The notes below the pieces were generated by a model. It was not told where the DNA came from and did not search any database. It saw only the letters and a program-made list of their open reading frames with translations. The translations under genes and the position numbers were made by a program. DNA of 64,000 nt from Hydrangea macrophylla (taxonomy: Eukaryota > Streptophyta > Magnoliopsida > Cornales > Hydrangeaceae), in NCBI GenBank assembly GCA_033977485.1, contig CM066983.1:107599580-107663579 (forward strand). Reading direction: 5' to 3'. Numbering within the stretch: the stretch's first letter is position 1; every line of letters begins with the position of its first letter. Below are positions 43,411-53,594 of this stretch, piece after piece.

Positions 43411-45038
43411 TGACACGAGAATTTTCCTATGTGCGCTTGTGTGCTATACCCAAGTGTAGGTAATCGTGCAAGTAGTAATCTGGTTAAGTCCAGGTCGATC
43501 CCACAGGGAAGATGTTAAACTAAATACCTAGATTAATCTCTAAAAAGGAAAATAAAACTCAATACTTTAAAAGGATGTAGAACACAAAGTTCCACGGTTT
43601 ATCAACTACTAAAGATAAAGCAATTAAACTAAATTAATCTAACGACAAATTAAAACGATATTTTAAAACGGGTTTTTTCTTAATAAAAGGGAATGTTGGG
43701 ATTACACGAATCCACCGCGACCCAGCCTTCTACCCTGCAATTACGTTGAAGCTCAATGGAGTATATCCTCTACAGTATTCCGTATTTCTCTTAGGATAAA
43801 GAATCCATAGCCCTTTCATGCCCGGGACTATGTCATCACAATTAAGTTTGAAACACATAAAAGCGGTTTAAAACAATAGTTAAGACTCGCACCTACAATG
43901 GTGTTAGCATTGAGGGTGGTTTGCAAAAGATATTGAAGAAAAATGCCTTAAGTTTACAGACTGCTTTGACAAACTGAGCGTTTGGGGACAGTTTGATAAC
44001 AAATCAGTAAAACAGAAAGTCTAGAAATACTGCATAGAATGTTCTCAAGAATCAGAGAGTTCGATCGATCGACGCGCTTTCGATCGATCGAACAACTTCA
44101 TCTCTCGATCGATCGATTCGATCGATCGAAATGTCTTCGATCGCTCGACATTGTCTCTGGTCCGATCGATCGAACACAGGAATTATTCTGCTGTATGGCA
44201 GAGGCTTGAGATCATGGTTTCATCGTGATCTCCCAACCTGGGGACTACTCAGACATAGTCTGGAGTGTCACAGATGCGTTTTTAACGTAAAGATTCATTA
44301 AGGATGCGTTTGGTTGTGATTTTAACATGAAAACTGTGTAAACTAATGATGATTTGAAACCACTACTATGCTACTATCAATACTAACGAATTAAATTACA
44401 ATATTAAGCAACTAGAATATAAACTAAACGAAATCACAGAACCTGGAATAGAAGAACTTGTATTAAACCAAAGAAAAACAATCCAAAAGCAATATCAAAG
44501 CTTTGAAACCTACAAAACATGTAAACTCTCTGTCTCTCTCTTTAAAACTGATAAAAAGCAATGTGTGTCCTCTGGGACGTATACAATACGAATATATATA
44601 ACAAAAAAAACTAATGCTAGGGTTAAAAGTCTATCACTACTGCATGCGCGTAAAATCTGATAAAAGTCATGTTCGATCGATCGAACATCTCTCGATCGAT
44701 TGAACTTCTGGGATCTTCGAGCGCTTGAGCTGCATTCGATCGATCGAAACCTCGATCGCTCGAAACTTCTTCGATCGATCGAAACTCTCTTTTCATGATT
44801 GATCTGTCTTCATTAGAACCTAGCACTTCCTGTTATCATTTCCATCCAATTCTTCGCACAGCAGTAGTAATCTGCACAAATGTCCACTAAAACAATACCA
44901 CTTATCATAGTTTAATCATATTGTGTAAAAATTGACATTGTAATTCAAATTGCAGATAAACAAGGGTATTGTAAACTAAATTAGTATATTTTCTTCTTTT
45001 AGTGCAGATGTATTTTACAAATACCCCCGCTTGTCACA
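43411..45038 (-). mobile_element. Athila-like solo LTR
   Basis: Read on the minus strand it starts TGTGACAAGCG and ends CGTGTCA. Close to the end it has CCTGTGGGATCGACC and CTACTTGCACG, the conserved text before the 3' end of Athila-type LTRs. The length (1628 bp) matches the related solo LTR at 57159-58758. Removing it rejoins CTTTGG with CATTAG, as in copy C near 40900, but no TSD is visible. No internal domain. It carries two clusters of TTCGATCGATCGAA palindromes. Confidence 0.65.
44059..44784. repeat. TTCGATCGATCGAA palindromes in an Athila-like LTR
   Basis: Two clusters: about six copies at 44059-44175 and about six at 44671-44784, some degenerate (TTCGATCGCTCGA, TTCGAGCGCTTGA). The motif is the same as in the copia element 3, although the two LTRs share no other sequence. 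Confidence 0.88.
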
Positions 45039-45100
45039 CATTAGCACTTTCTATTTTGGCATTAGCATCGCCCATTTTGAAAATTAGTTTTCTTTGATTT

Positions 45101-45345
45101 TGCCGAGCCGATTGTAGTCCAATTGGCATAGCCTCTCTCTTCTCAGTGGAAAGGGAGGGTTCGAATCTAAGTTTGCTTGCCCCTAATTATTCTTCAGTCA
45201 GAATGAATGGCCCTTGTTAGGCTTTGCTATGGATCAGTGTGGGGCTTTGGAGTTGGGTTGGGGCAAGGGTGTGTGTGCGAGTGGGGTGTGTGTGTATCCG
45301 GTCCGGATCTAGGTAAGTATAAAAAAAATATATATATAAATAAAT
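45101..45345 (+). mobile_element. tRNA-derived SINE
   Basis: An RNA polymerase III promoter is visible: A box TAGTCCAATTGG (45115-45126) and B box GGTTCGAATCT (45158-45168), with tRNA-like spacing. A non-tRNA body with GT-rich text follows and it ends in A/T-rich DNA. Copy A of the same promoter region lacks it, so it inserted after the duplication. It would be retrotransposed by LINE enzymes. Confidence 0.8.
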
Positions 45346-46535
45346 AAAAAATAAATAAATAATTTTATCACTTCACTTTTAAGTTTTAACAGCTCCTAAA
45401 AGTGCAAGTGTTGCACTTTAGAGCCGGATATGCTGTGATTTGGCGGCAAAATTTCGTAGTTAAAATTTGGTCCGGAAACGGACTAGTTTGTCGAAGAGGC
45501 TGGCTTTGTATATAAGGGCGGACACAAGAGTTTTGTTTAGGGGGACAGAATTAAGCTTATACGGGGGTTCAGAGGCTGTGCTTCTAACCCAATTTTTTTA
45601 GCTTAAAAGAGACAAAGTGTATTATTTAAGCTTAAAATGGTCAAATTAAAAACTTAAGGGGCAAAAAGAAATAAAATATGGTAAAATAATTATTTTAAAA
45701 AGTTAAAAGTGCAATTAAAAGATTGTTTAAGTTTTATACATCAGCTTCACGGTCTTTTTTAAATCCATTTTTTTCTCTAAGTCTTTGTCTTGTTGAAGTT
45801 GTAGTGATAGAAAATTCATGGGATGTTCCATATGATACATTAATTTGGTGGTATGTATCATACATTTTAAATTAGAACATTTTGGTATATAGTAAAAGTG
45901 ATGTCAATATGTTGTAACTTAGTGTCAAGTAATTGTAAATTTGAAAATTAGTTTTCTTTTTTAAAAATTGATCACTTTACTTTAATTAAGAACTACTATA
46001 TTTCAAAATATACGAGATTTAATTTGCCGTCAAGTTACTAACAATTTTGCACCAAAACAGCTAAAATGTAATGTATGATATAATGCTATGCTTCCTAAAT
46101 TTCTATCTCAAAAGTGTTTATCAAATAATGTGACAGTGAGGCCAAATCTAATACAGTGGGACCGGTTGAATTTTGATAGAAAGTTATTTATCTGATCTTC
46201 ACACCATTTGAGAAACACTTTTGAGATAGAAATTTAGGAAGCATAGCATAAGCTGCATAACATTACTCCACAATAAAACCCTTTATGAAACAGCCTGTAT
46301 TGATAGTTACAAAATATCTAAATTAAGTCATCTGACTTGGTCCTAAGAAACCAATAATGGATGCATGGATTAAAACAAATTAAAAAGTGATATATATATA
46401 TATATATATGTATATAATGGTGTAGTCACTTACTTAATGTACACAGCAGTACCTCTTAATTTTGCCTCTGAGCTCCTTGTGCTGATCTCTTTATTGTTGA
46501 AACATAAGATCAGTGCCCTTATTCAAGCAGATCAT
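45346..46535 (+). promoter_or_regulatory. Upstream region and 5' UTR of the HMA gene (copy B)
   Basis: DNA immediately upstream of the HMA start. It contains the repeat shared with copy A, two small foldback elements (45840-46085, 46084-46248) and a (TA)n tract at 46390-46415 that could serve as a TATA region. The presumed 5' UTR is about 46440-46535. I cannot place the transcription start. Confidence 0.55.
46084..46248. mobile_element. 165-bp MITE with 37-bp perfect inverted repeats
   Basis: The termini TGCTATGCTTCCTAAATTTC and its continuation through CTCAAAAGTGTTT are repeated exactly in inverse orientation at the right end. Flanking TAA at 46081-46083 and 46249-46251 fits a 3-bp duplication of PIF/Harbinger type. 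Copy A (about 36950-37065) has a decayed version. Confidence 0.8.
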
Positions 46536-49500
46536 ATGGGTAATTAGCTACATTTATCTTCTTACTCCTGCCTATGTCATCAATTCACTTCTTTGTTTCT
46601 TACAAGTTTTGATTGTACACATAAATTTGTATATGTTGCATGTATAAGCTGGAGGAAAGGAAAAGGTTACGGTGTTGGAACTTTCTTTGGATTGCGGCAA
46701 CTGTGTTGACAACGCCAAAGACTTTGCAAGTCAGTTTTCTGGTATAATAAAAATCACTCACTCACTTGTTTTTTTTTTTTTTTTTTTCGGTATAAATGAA
46801 AAGAATCATTCATCTTGAAGCACAGGGATGCATGTTTGAGGTTTTGAACACTACTTTTTTATGAGTCTTTATATTTTTTTATGTAATTTTTAACGTTGAG
46901 TATTGATGATTAGATGCTTGTAGTTTGGCGAAGCTTTTTTGGATCGAAATTAGATGATAATTTTTTGGGACCTTCAGCAATAGGTCCTGAATATTACTCA
47001 TAAGTATTAAAACAGTAATTAAATAAGTTCTTTAGTCACTTTTTGGTCAAAAATACCATTTCATTACCAAAAAAAATTCAGAATACAATAACTTAAATTC
47101 TACAAGCCTTTTCTAATTTTTTATTTTATTTTATTTTTTGTAAAGTTTGATGTTTTGTAATAAAAAAAAATGAGATCTATCAAACAATATCTACTTTGAC
47201 TATGAAATCTTGAAAAAATAAATAAATAAATGAACATGAACTTTGATCTAAAAGGCAAAAAGGTAATTTTGCATGTATAGATCTTACAAAAATAGACTCC
47301 TTTTGAAAAATTGGTATGCATTGATCTCAAAAAATAAATGGAATAAAAAAATATTCAAAAAAAAAAGAAGAGAAAGTTATACATGGCCGTTTAAAGCGGG
47401 CATTTTTTAATTACCTAATATTATATGGTAGCAAATTTTGTCAAATAATATCTGTGAACTGAAAAGCTCAAATTGAGAAATTTTTTTTAACAAAATTGGC
47501 AAGTCTAATGCATAAATCTAAAAAAAAAAATCCATGGACATTAAAAAATAGTTACCTACCATAGCCAGAGCCTCGTAGGCTAGCTTGTTGATAGAAGATC
47601 GTCTCTCAAAATGTAGGCGAGTTTAGAAATCGTTAGGAAGAACAACACCTTTCGTTGCCAGTATGTAAAGAATTGATCGTTGAAGCGATCGATCTTGTTG
47701 TAGGGATGAATTCGTGTGATAAAACTCTACATTAATGTAAAATATGTCCTGAAATTGTTGGAAGTATTAAATAATGACGCAGGACACTTGAATAAAATAT
47801 GAATATGGATGGAAATTGATGAATGATTAAAGAATAAGAAGAAATTAAAAGATATATAGATTCTTGGAGTCCACCAAGAAAAAGAGAAGAACTCTTTGAA
47901 TCCACCAAGATCTATTGGAGTCCACCAATACCTTGAATGCTTTCAAAGAAAAAAACTCAATATTTTTTATTCATGATCATAAGCTATCCAATGCAATAAG
48001 CAAGCATGAACTCTTTTTATAGAGAAATAAAGATTCCTAAAATCGAAAACTTCCTAATAGATAATTATTCCCTAAATCAATAATATCCTAAAAAGATATC
48101 TATTCCTAATAGATATTTATTCTTTTAAATAGAAAATATTCTAAAACTAATTAAACAAAATAAAATACAAAATCCTCCCGATCAAATACAATTATTATGA
48201 AAATCTCTTTTTGATCCCTATCAAACAACGAATGTGTACGAAGACTAACGCTCCATTTGTTTCAATGTAAAATATTTTTCCGGAAAATGCTATCATGTAC
48301 TAATTTTAAGATGAAAGAATTTTCCAAAAAAAAATTTACATCAAAACAAACGGATCGTAAGTGAAAAATAGAACCAAAGCATAGTGATATCACTATATCT
48401 TTGTGATAAATTTTCCGCACTGTCAATAGTCAATTAAGAGTGCAAGAAGCGCATACGACAAATAATCTGTAGTATACAGTGGACACAAATAAACTTGATA
48501 CTATTTTGAAGGATTTGCAAACCTACGCTTACCCGAAGTTTCAAAACCTTTCAGAGAAAGAATGGCACAAGAGATGAGGGGGTGCCTTCACACCCTGTCA
48601 ACTATGGGCTCGTGTGTTTACCGGATAATTAAGGGGGATTGGACTATTTTAGTCCAATCTGGGTTTATACTGCGTTTGATTGGGCATTTATAGGATAAGT
48701 TAACTCTTGGTATTATGACGTGTGGTTAAAAATAATATTGTGTAGGGGGTACAAAACAATACTAGGGGGTCAGGTATTGGAAAACACGGGGATAAGGCGG
48801 AATGGGATTGTGTTTCATTTTAACAATATTACCCCTGATATAAAACACCAAAGTTAAGTTCATTTTCTTATTTTTAACCCAAACTGAATTGGGAAGAGAG
48901 AGAAGAGAGAAAAGAGAAGAGAAGAACGCGATTGAAGATGATGAGAGTAGACAAAGACGAGACGATTTCTAGAGGTTTAGATCTGTATATATATATATAC
49001 GAAGACGAAGACATATCTGCATTTTTTAGGAATATATATACATATGCAGATATATATATATATATGTGTGTACGAAAATTCTCTAAAGAGGGCGCCCTCT
49101 CTTTATTAAAGAGAGGACCTCTGTTTTGGCCATCGGATCGTGTTTTCATTAAGGGCAGTGTTGACATTTCACAGTTTTTAAACACGATCTGACGGTCAAA
49201 ATAGAGGCCTGTAGACACCCCAATTTGTCCTGCGATATCCACAAGGCCCTCTCTTTAATAAAGAGATGGCGCCCTCTTTAGAGCCTGACTGTATATATGT
49301 ATATATGTATATATATATATAGATCTATGTTTTTTTTTTATTTCATTTTTGATTTCATTTTCGTTTTTTTATTTCGTTCCGATCTGTGTTTTTTATATGT
49401 ATATATATACAGATCTTGTTTCGCGATGCGTTCATCGGTTTACTTTGTTCATCATTTTTTATATGTGTGTATGTATACAGATTTGTGGGTTCATCCATTT

Positions 49501-52500
49501 TGATTGGTTATTAGATCTTGATATTACAGATTAGGTTCATCCATTTCTAGATTAGGGTATGGGTTCATCCATTTCTAGATTAGGGTATGTGTTCATCAAT
49601 CAATGAAATTCTTTTCTGTTCAAAAAAAAAAAAAAAGCAACATGTGTTCATCCATTTCTAGACCTTGATTAACTATATTTTTTTTTTTTGGGCATTTTGA
49701 GTTAATTTTTTGACTTCTACATCAATATTTTATTGCATTTTGAGTTAATTTGGAGTGTTTGTTTTACTGATGCGCCCAGAACCAGAGCCTTAACGATGTG
49801 TCCAGAGTTTGAAAAGGGCACACCACTTTGTCCAAAGATTGATGAAAATTTTGTAAACAGCAACTGCCTAATAAATTTTGAGAGTGAAAAAAAAATTAAA
49901 AAAAAATAATCTATGCATCTAGAATTGGAATAATAGCCCAGGAAAAAGGAGGATTGTAGCAATTTGGTAATTTTTTTAGCAAAAGGGGCATTTATAGAAA
50001 ATTACAGATTAATCCAGGCTTATACCATGGTCATCCAAACACATCATTGAACTAATTGCATTTTATCCACAGTATAATCTGGCATGAACCAAACATAGTA
50101 TAAAAATAATACTACACTATTTTATGCTATAGAGATAACCACACTTTTATACTATACCCCTTTATCCTATCCGGCAACCAAACGAGGCCTATATGTATAG
50201 GGAATACCAAACCGATAGGGTCCACTTGAACTATATTGTCACGACCCATCCCGCTATGTGTGGAAATAGGACACGTGGCACGCCATCAAGGCTCATCCAA
50301 TTCCATGAAAGTAAAATAGTAGCGGAATACCTAAGTAAAATTCACTAAAATCAAAGTTATAAAAAGTTTTGCCCAATTAAAACACTTACAAAAGAATTCA
50401 AGTTTAAAACAGAGGTCCGGTCGACTGTATCGGGAACCCAATCGACTAGAGATCTAAAGCAGCAAGTTTAAAAGGATCAACAGCTCTGTCCAGTCGACTG
50501 TGTCGAGGACCCAGTCGACTGGTGCCTCAATTTCTCAGTCGAACGACCCTCATCCGGTCGATTGCACACCATTCAAGCAAAAAGTCATGCTCTGGGACCC
50601 TATCCAGTCGACTGTTTTCTCATCCCAGTCAACTGATCACCAACCATAACAAGGTAGTGTTCCACTCAAACTAGTGATCCAGTCGACTGAATTAAAAATC
50701 AGTCGACTGATCGGCATCAACACACTAAGCGTTTTGCAGAATTCAAACTAAGGTCCTCCAATTCCATACCAACGCAAACACAGGGGTATACCAATGATTC
50801 AAAACATAACTACAAGAGTTTACTAGCGATTACAATACTTACAACTATCCCACGATTCTATTACAATATTTTACAAATTCCCAAATCCTTATTACAAGTT
50901 TGGAAAAAAAAACAAAAGTATAAACAAGAGTGTTTTCCCAACATTTCGTGGCCTCACTCCTTACACTTCTTCTTTCCTCGCTTCTTATCACCTGCAATGG
51001 AATAAATCTCCACTGCTCAGCTATATGATGAGTGTACAATTCTAAATGTATGCTCATATGACAATTCATGTTTAAAACATCTAAAACACATCATAATAGT
51101 CTCTAGGGTGAGTGGTACGCATCCATCCGATAAATGAAACTGATGTCGTGGAAGGCACACCTCTTCCACGCACCCCGTACACTAGTTGGGCCTTCCTCCT
51201 TACCAGGTACCATATCCTGGTTGGGCCTTCCTCCATACCAGACATCCACAATCAAAATCACAATCCTCAAGGTTCGAGGAGCTTACCCCCCGATGAAATT
51301 GCACCAAACTCCCCTTTGACCCAAGTAGACATATAACGTGGTCACATAGACAGTTATACATGCTTTTCTAATATTTTCACGTGCATAATTAACAGGCCTA
51401 ATTAACACATGAATTTCACCCAAACCTAAAATATCAAAGCCAATATTCAAAACATGTAAATTTCATATATTTCATAGATCTAGAATTCATACCTCGTGCG
51501 ATTTCTCTAAAACTTTGGTGGATCGACTAGAGGCCCAAATAAACGTCGAATCTCAGTTTATACGCAATTCCTAGAAGTTTTACTGGATTTTTCCCAAAAT
51601 TCTAGAAATTAGATTTTTGAAAAAAAGTTAGCCAAACGCGGCCTAGGAGGTATCAAATCAAAGCTTTTACTTCGAGGAGTTCAAATCTCAAATCTGGAGA
51701 AAAACTGATGATCAGAAGTTCGTCGTTTGGCATCGTGAAGCTCGTAGCCACCAAATCTCCTTTTTCTCTCTCCTCTAGGATATTTGTAAAAGGTTGTCAA
51801 ATAATGAAATCCAAGCTTATCTATTTATAGGCATGGCTTTTGTAAATTATGTTTACCTTCCCACAAGTTTTCGAAACTTCTAATTATCTCCCGAAACGTC
51901 TTAAATGTCTACTTTATTATTTCACGAGTGAAAACTAAAATTTACAAAAGTTTCCGACTAAGTTCCATTTGGGTCCAAAAACAAGGATCCAAAAACCAAT
52001 CTATGTGGAATCTCTATATAACCTACCTTTTATGCAAAACATCACTCACGTTTTCACCACAATATTCAAAATGATCTACAACAATATCAAAACTACCAGA
52101 ATTTATATAAAACAGGTATAATCACTATTCATCAAAATACCAGATAAGTCAAATAACATTTAAATCACGTAAATGTCATTTACCATGCTAATGCATCATG
52201 TATTAAAAGATTTTCGTGTCTCCACTTGACACCTCACTGCTGACCCACGTCAACTCATCTCAATTAGTAATAAGCATTAATAATTCTCATGATACCACAA
52301 TGTCGTATTAAAATGCATGTAATTTCTGGAACGGGTGTGACATATATATAGAGCGAATGAGGGGGTGCGAACAACTATATGTAGGGAGTGTCAATGAGAC
52401 GATATGTTATGGGTTTTGAAGGGACAAAAATAAAGAAATGACTAAGGTACATTTTTTGTACTATATATATATAAGTATGTGATTGATCTATGTGCACAAG

Positions 52501-52834
52501 TTTACTTACATGACACATATAAAGCATACATTTGAACTAATAATATCATAAAATAGTATTAAAAATGAGACAACATGAAGTATTGTCCATTAAAAAGTAC
52601 CTACGACACCTAATCATGTGTATTGACAGTACCATTTTGTGAATGACTATTACAAAATTTGTCATTGATGATCATGATAATGATGAAGGTGTGGAGAAAG
52701 TACATGCTGATGATCAACATGACCAATTAACGGTCACTGGGAAGGTGGACGGCGAGGAGCTCCGAAAGTGGATGGAGAAGAAATTCAAGGAGAAGAAGAA
52801 GAAAAAACAAGTGAAGCTTGTCTCCCCAGATAAG
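46536..52834 (+). CDS. Heavy-metal-associated (HMA) domain protein, three coding exons
   Basis: Spliced host gene. Exon 1 coding part is only ATGG (46536-46539); intron 1 is 46540-46648 (GTAATT...ATAAG); exon 2 is 46649-46741; intron 2 is 46742-52688 (GTATAA...TGAAG); exon 3 is 52689-52834, followed by GTGTAC. Joined they give 81 codons in one frame. The product starts MAGGKEKVTVLELSLDCGNC, with the metal-binding CxxC at residues 17 and 20. It continues through DFASQFSG and VEKVHADDQHDQLTVTGKVD to a Lys-rich end (QVKLVSPDK). This is the beta-alpha-beta-beta-alpha-beta fold of plant HMA/HIPP proteins, which bind soft metals or partner proteins. A splice to AG at 52938-52939 would meet TAA at once; read-through would add a low-complexity Cys-Val tail. 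No isoprenylation box is seen. Confidence 0.8.
46742..48605 (+). other. HMA intron 2, left part: AT-rich repeats
   Basis: Poly-T/poly-A rich sequence with text related to 38270-39130 in inverted orientation (about 47170-47540). At about 47560-48240 an unassigned repeat has the phrase TGGAGTCCACCAA three times. No coding similarity. Confidence 0.5.
49073..49291. mobile_element. Micron-like MITE in a (TA)n tract, copy 3
   Basis: Inverse orientation relative to copy 1: CGAAAATTCTC ... GAGCCTGACTG, flanked by TATATATATGTG and TATATATG. Both GGGCGCCCTCTCTTTA arms are present, so it could fold into a long hairpin. It contains a 34-bp insertion at 49210-49243. Confidence 0.75.
49210..49243 (+). mobile_element. 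34-bp LTR relic with 5-bp TSD
   Basis: TGTAGACACCCC at the left and ATATCCACA at the right, flanked by AGGCC at 49205-49209 and 49244-49248. TGTAGACACCCCAATTTG is a typical gypsy LTR start. Copy 1 of the MITE lacks this insertion. It appears to be what is left of an LTR after internal deletion. Confidence 0.6.
50237..52342 (-). mobile_element. Ty3/gypsy solo LTR in HMA intron 2, TSD TATAT
   Basis: 2106 bp with TGTCACGACCC at the left and GGGTGTGACA at the right; flanks TATAT at 50232-50236 and 52343-52347. The left text (ACACGTGGCACGCCATCAAG) is the reverse of the 3' end of the element 1 LTRs, so this LTR is minus-strand and belongs to a related family. No internal region. It carries about ten CAGTCGACTG palindromes (50417-50710), which element 1 LTRs lack. 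Confidence 0.88.
50417..50710. repeat. Cluster of CAGTCGACTG palindromes, gypsy LTR
   Basis: About ten copies, perfect ones near 50491, 50512, 50605, 50680 and 50700, others with one or two changes (CCGGTCGACTG, CAATCGACTAG). They are separated by 10-60 bp of unrelated sequence. The same motif is in the copia LTR fragment at 2012-2219. Confidence 0.88.
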
Positions 52835-52873
52835 GTGTACTTCTTACCTTCACCCTTCATGTCTAATCTCCTG

Positions 52874-52940
52874 TGTGTGTGTGTGTGTGTGTGTATGTGT
52901 GTGTGTATATGTATATATATGTGTGTATGTGTGTGTGTAG
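52874..52940. repeat. (TG)n microsatellite
   Basis: Interrupted TG/TATG tract directly after HMA exon 3; it ends with TGTAG, a possible splice acceptor. Confidence 0.9.
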
Positions 52941-53182
52941 TAAAAGAAAATGGTTATAGGTTTGGTGGTTTAAGGTCATTATAAGAAAACTTGCATAAAG
53001 CAATTCTATAGCCTTTTTTTTTAAATGGTCTTACTCGATGTAGAAGGGATACACACTCCTTGTACTGCTAAGTAAGAGGAAGACATATACAATGAAACTG
53101 AGATTGGATTGGTGGGTTAGTTTTGTTCTTATTTTTTATTTGAAGTAACTATATATATTTAGTTAAACTTGTATTTGGTTAG
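52941..53182 (+). other. Region after HMA exon 3
   Basis: No further HMA exon is recognised. It may hold the 3' UTR. A copia LTR begins at 53183. Confidence 0.4.
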
Positions 53183-53594
53183 TGTAGATAAAACTAGCAC
53201 ACATGCATGCGAGTTGGGTTTAGGTCACTTACCTAGCGGAATAACCCAACGGATCGTTACTCAACGTTGTTACGACCCCAACAAGATCTCCCATAAACTG
53301 CTGCTCCTACAAAACCTCCGAGTACCATCTTGTGCTTCACATAGGTCGTAGAAGACACTACTAGAGTGGTCTCCATTAGTATCACATGCTAAATCCCAAA
53401 GCTCCAATGGTGACAAACTAGAGAGAGAAAACGTAAGAGAGAGGGGAAAGAGAGAGATGGCTAACTAGGGTATGCAAGAGGCTAACCTTAGTTGTGTGTG
53501 CAATATACATATATATAGGCACACAGCTATAAAAGTCTTAGGTCTTTAAAAGCCAAAGTCCATTGGGCCCGGTCCAATGTATGTGGGTGTAACA
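53183..53594 (-). repeat. 3' LTR of a minus-strand Ty1/copia element
   Basis: Read on the minus strand it starts TGTTACACCCACATAC and ends TTTTATCTACA, 412 bp. A TATA-like TATATATATG lies in it, and the purine-rich ATTGTGGGGGTAAT (53595-53608) precedes it as polypurine tract. The plus-strand ORF 53169-53351 is a chance reading. No 5' LTR is found in the window. Confidence 0.7.

Larger units (their letters stand above)
48606..50189. mobile_element. Non-autonomous PIF/Harbinger-like element in HMA intron 2
   Basis: The ends GGGCTCGTGTGTTTACCGGATA and GGCCTCGTTTGGTTGCCGGATA (right end on the minus strand; only the shared core is quoted) form imperfect inverted repeats with the GGnCTCGTTTGG type of start. 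Flanking TAT at 48603-48605 and 50190-50192 may be a 3-bp duplication, although TTA or TAA is usual. The interior is non-coding, with a GGTTCATCCATTTCTAGATT repeat (about 49490-49680) and the nested Micron-like MITE. Confidence 0.6.

Noticed and set aside
45111..45168. Possible tRNA gene
   Set aside because: A and B boxes are present, but the acceptor stem does not close and a SINE body with an A/T-rich tail follows.
52643..52984. Single-exon reading of the HMA C-part with its own ATG and a Cys-Val tail
   Set aside because: The upstream residues are unlike HMA proteins, whereas splicing at 52689 restores the fold. The tail is translated (TG)n.
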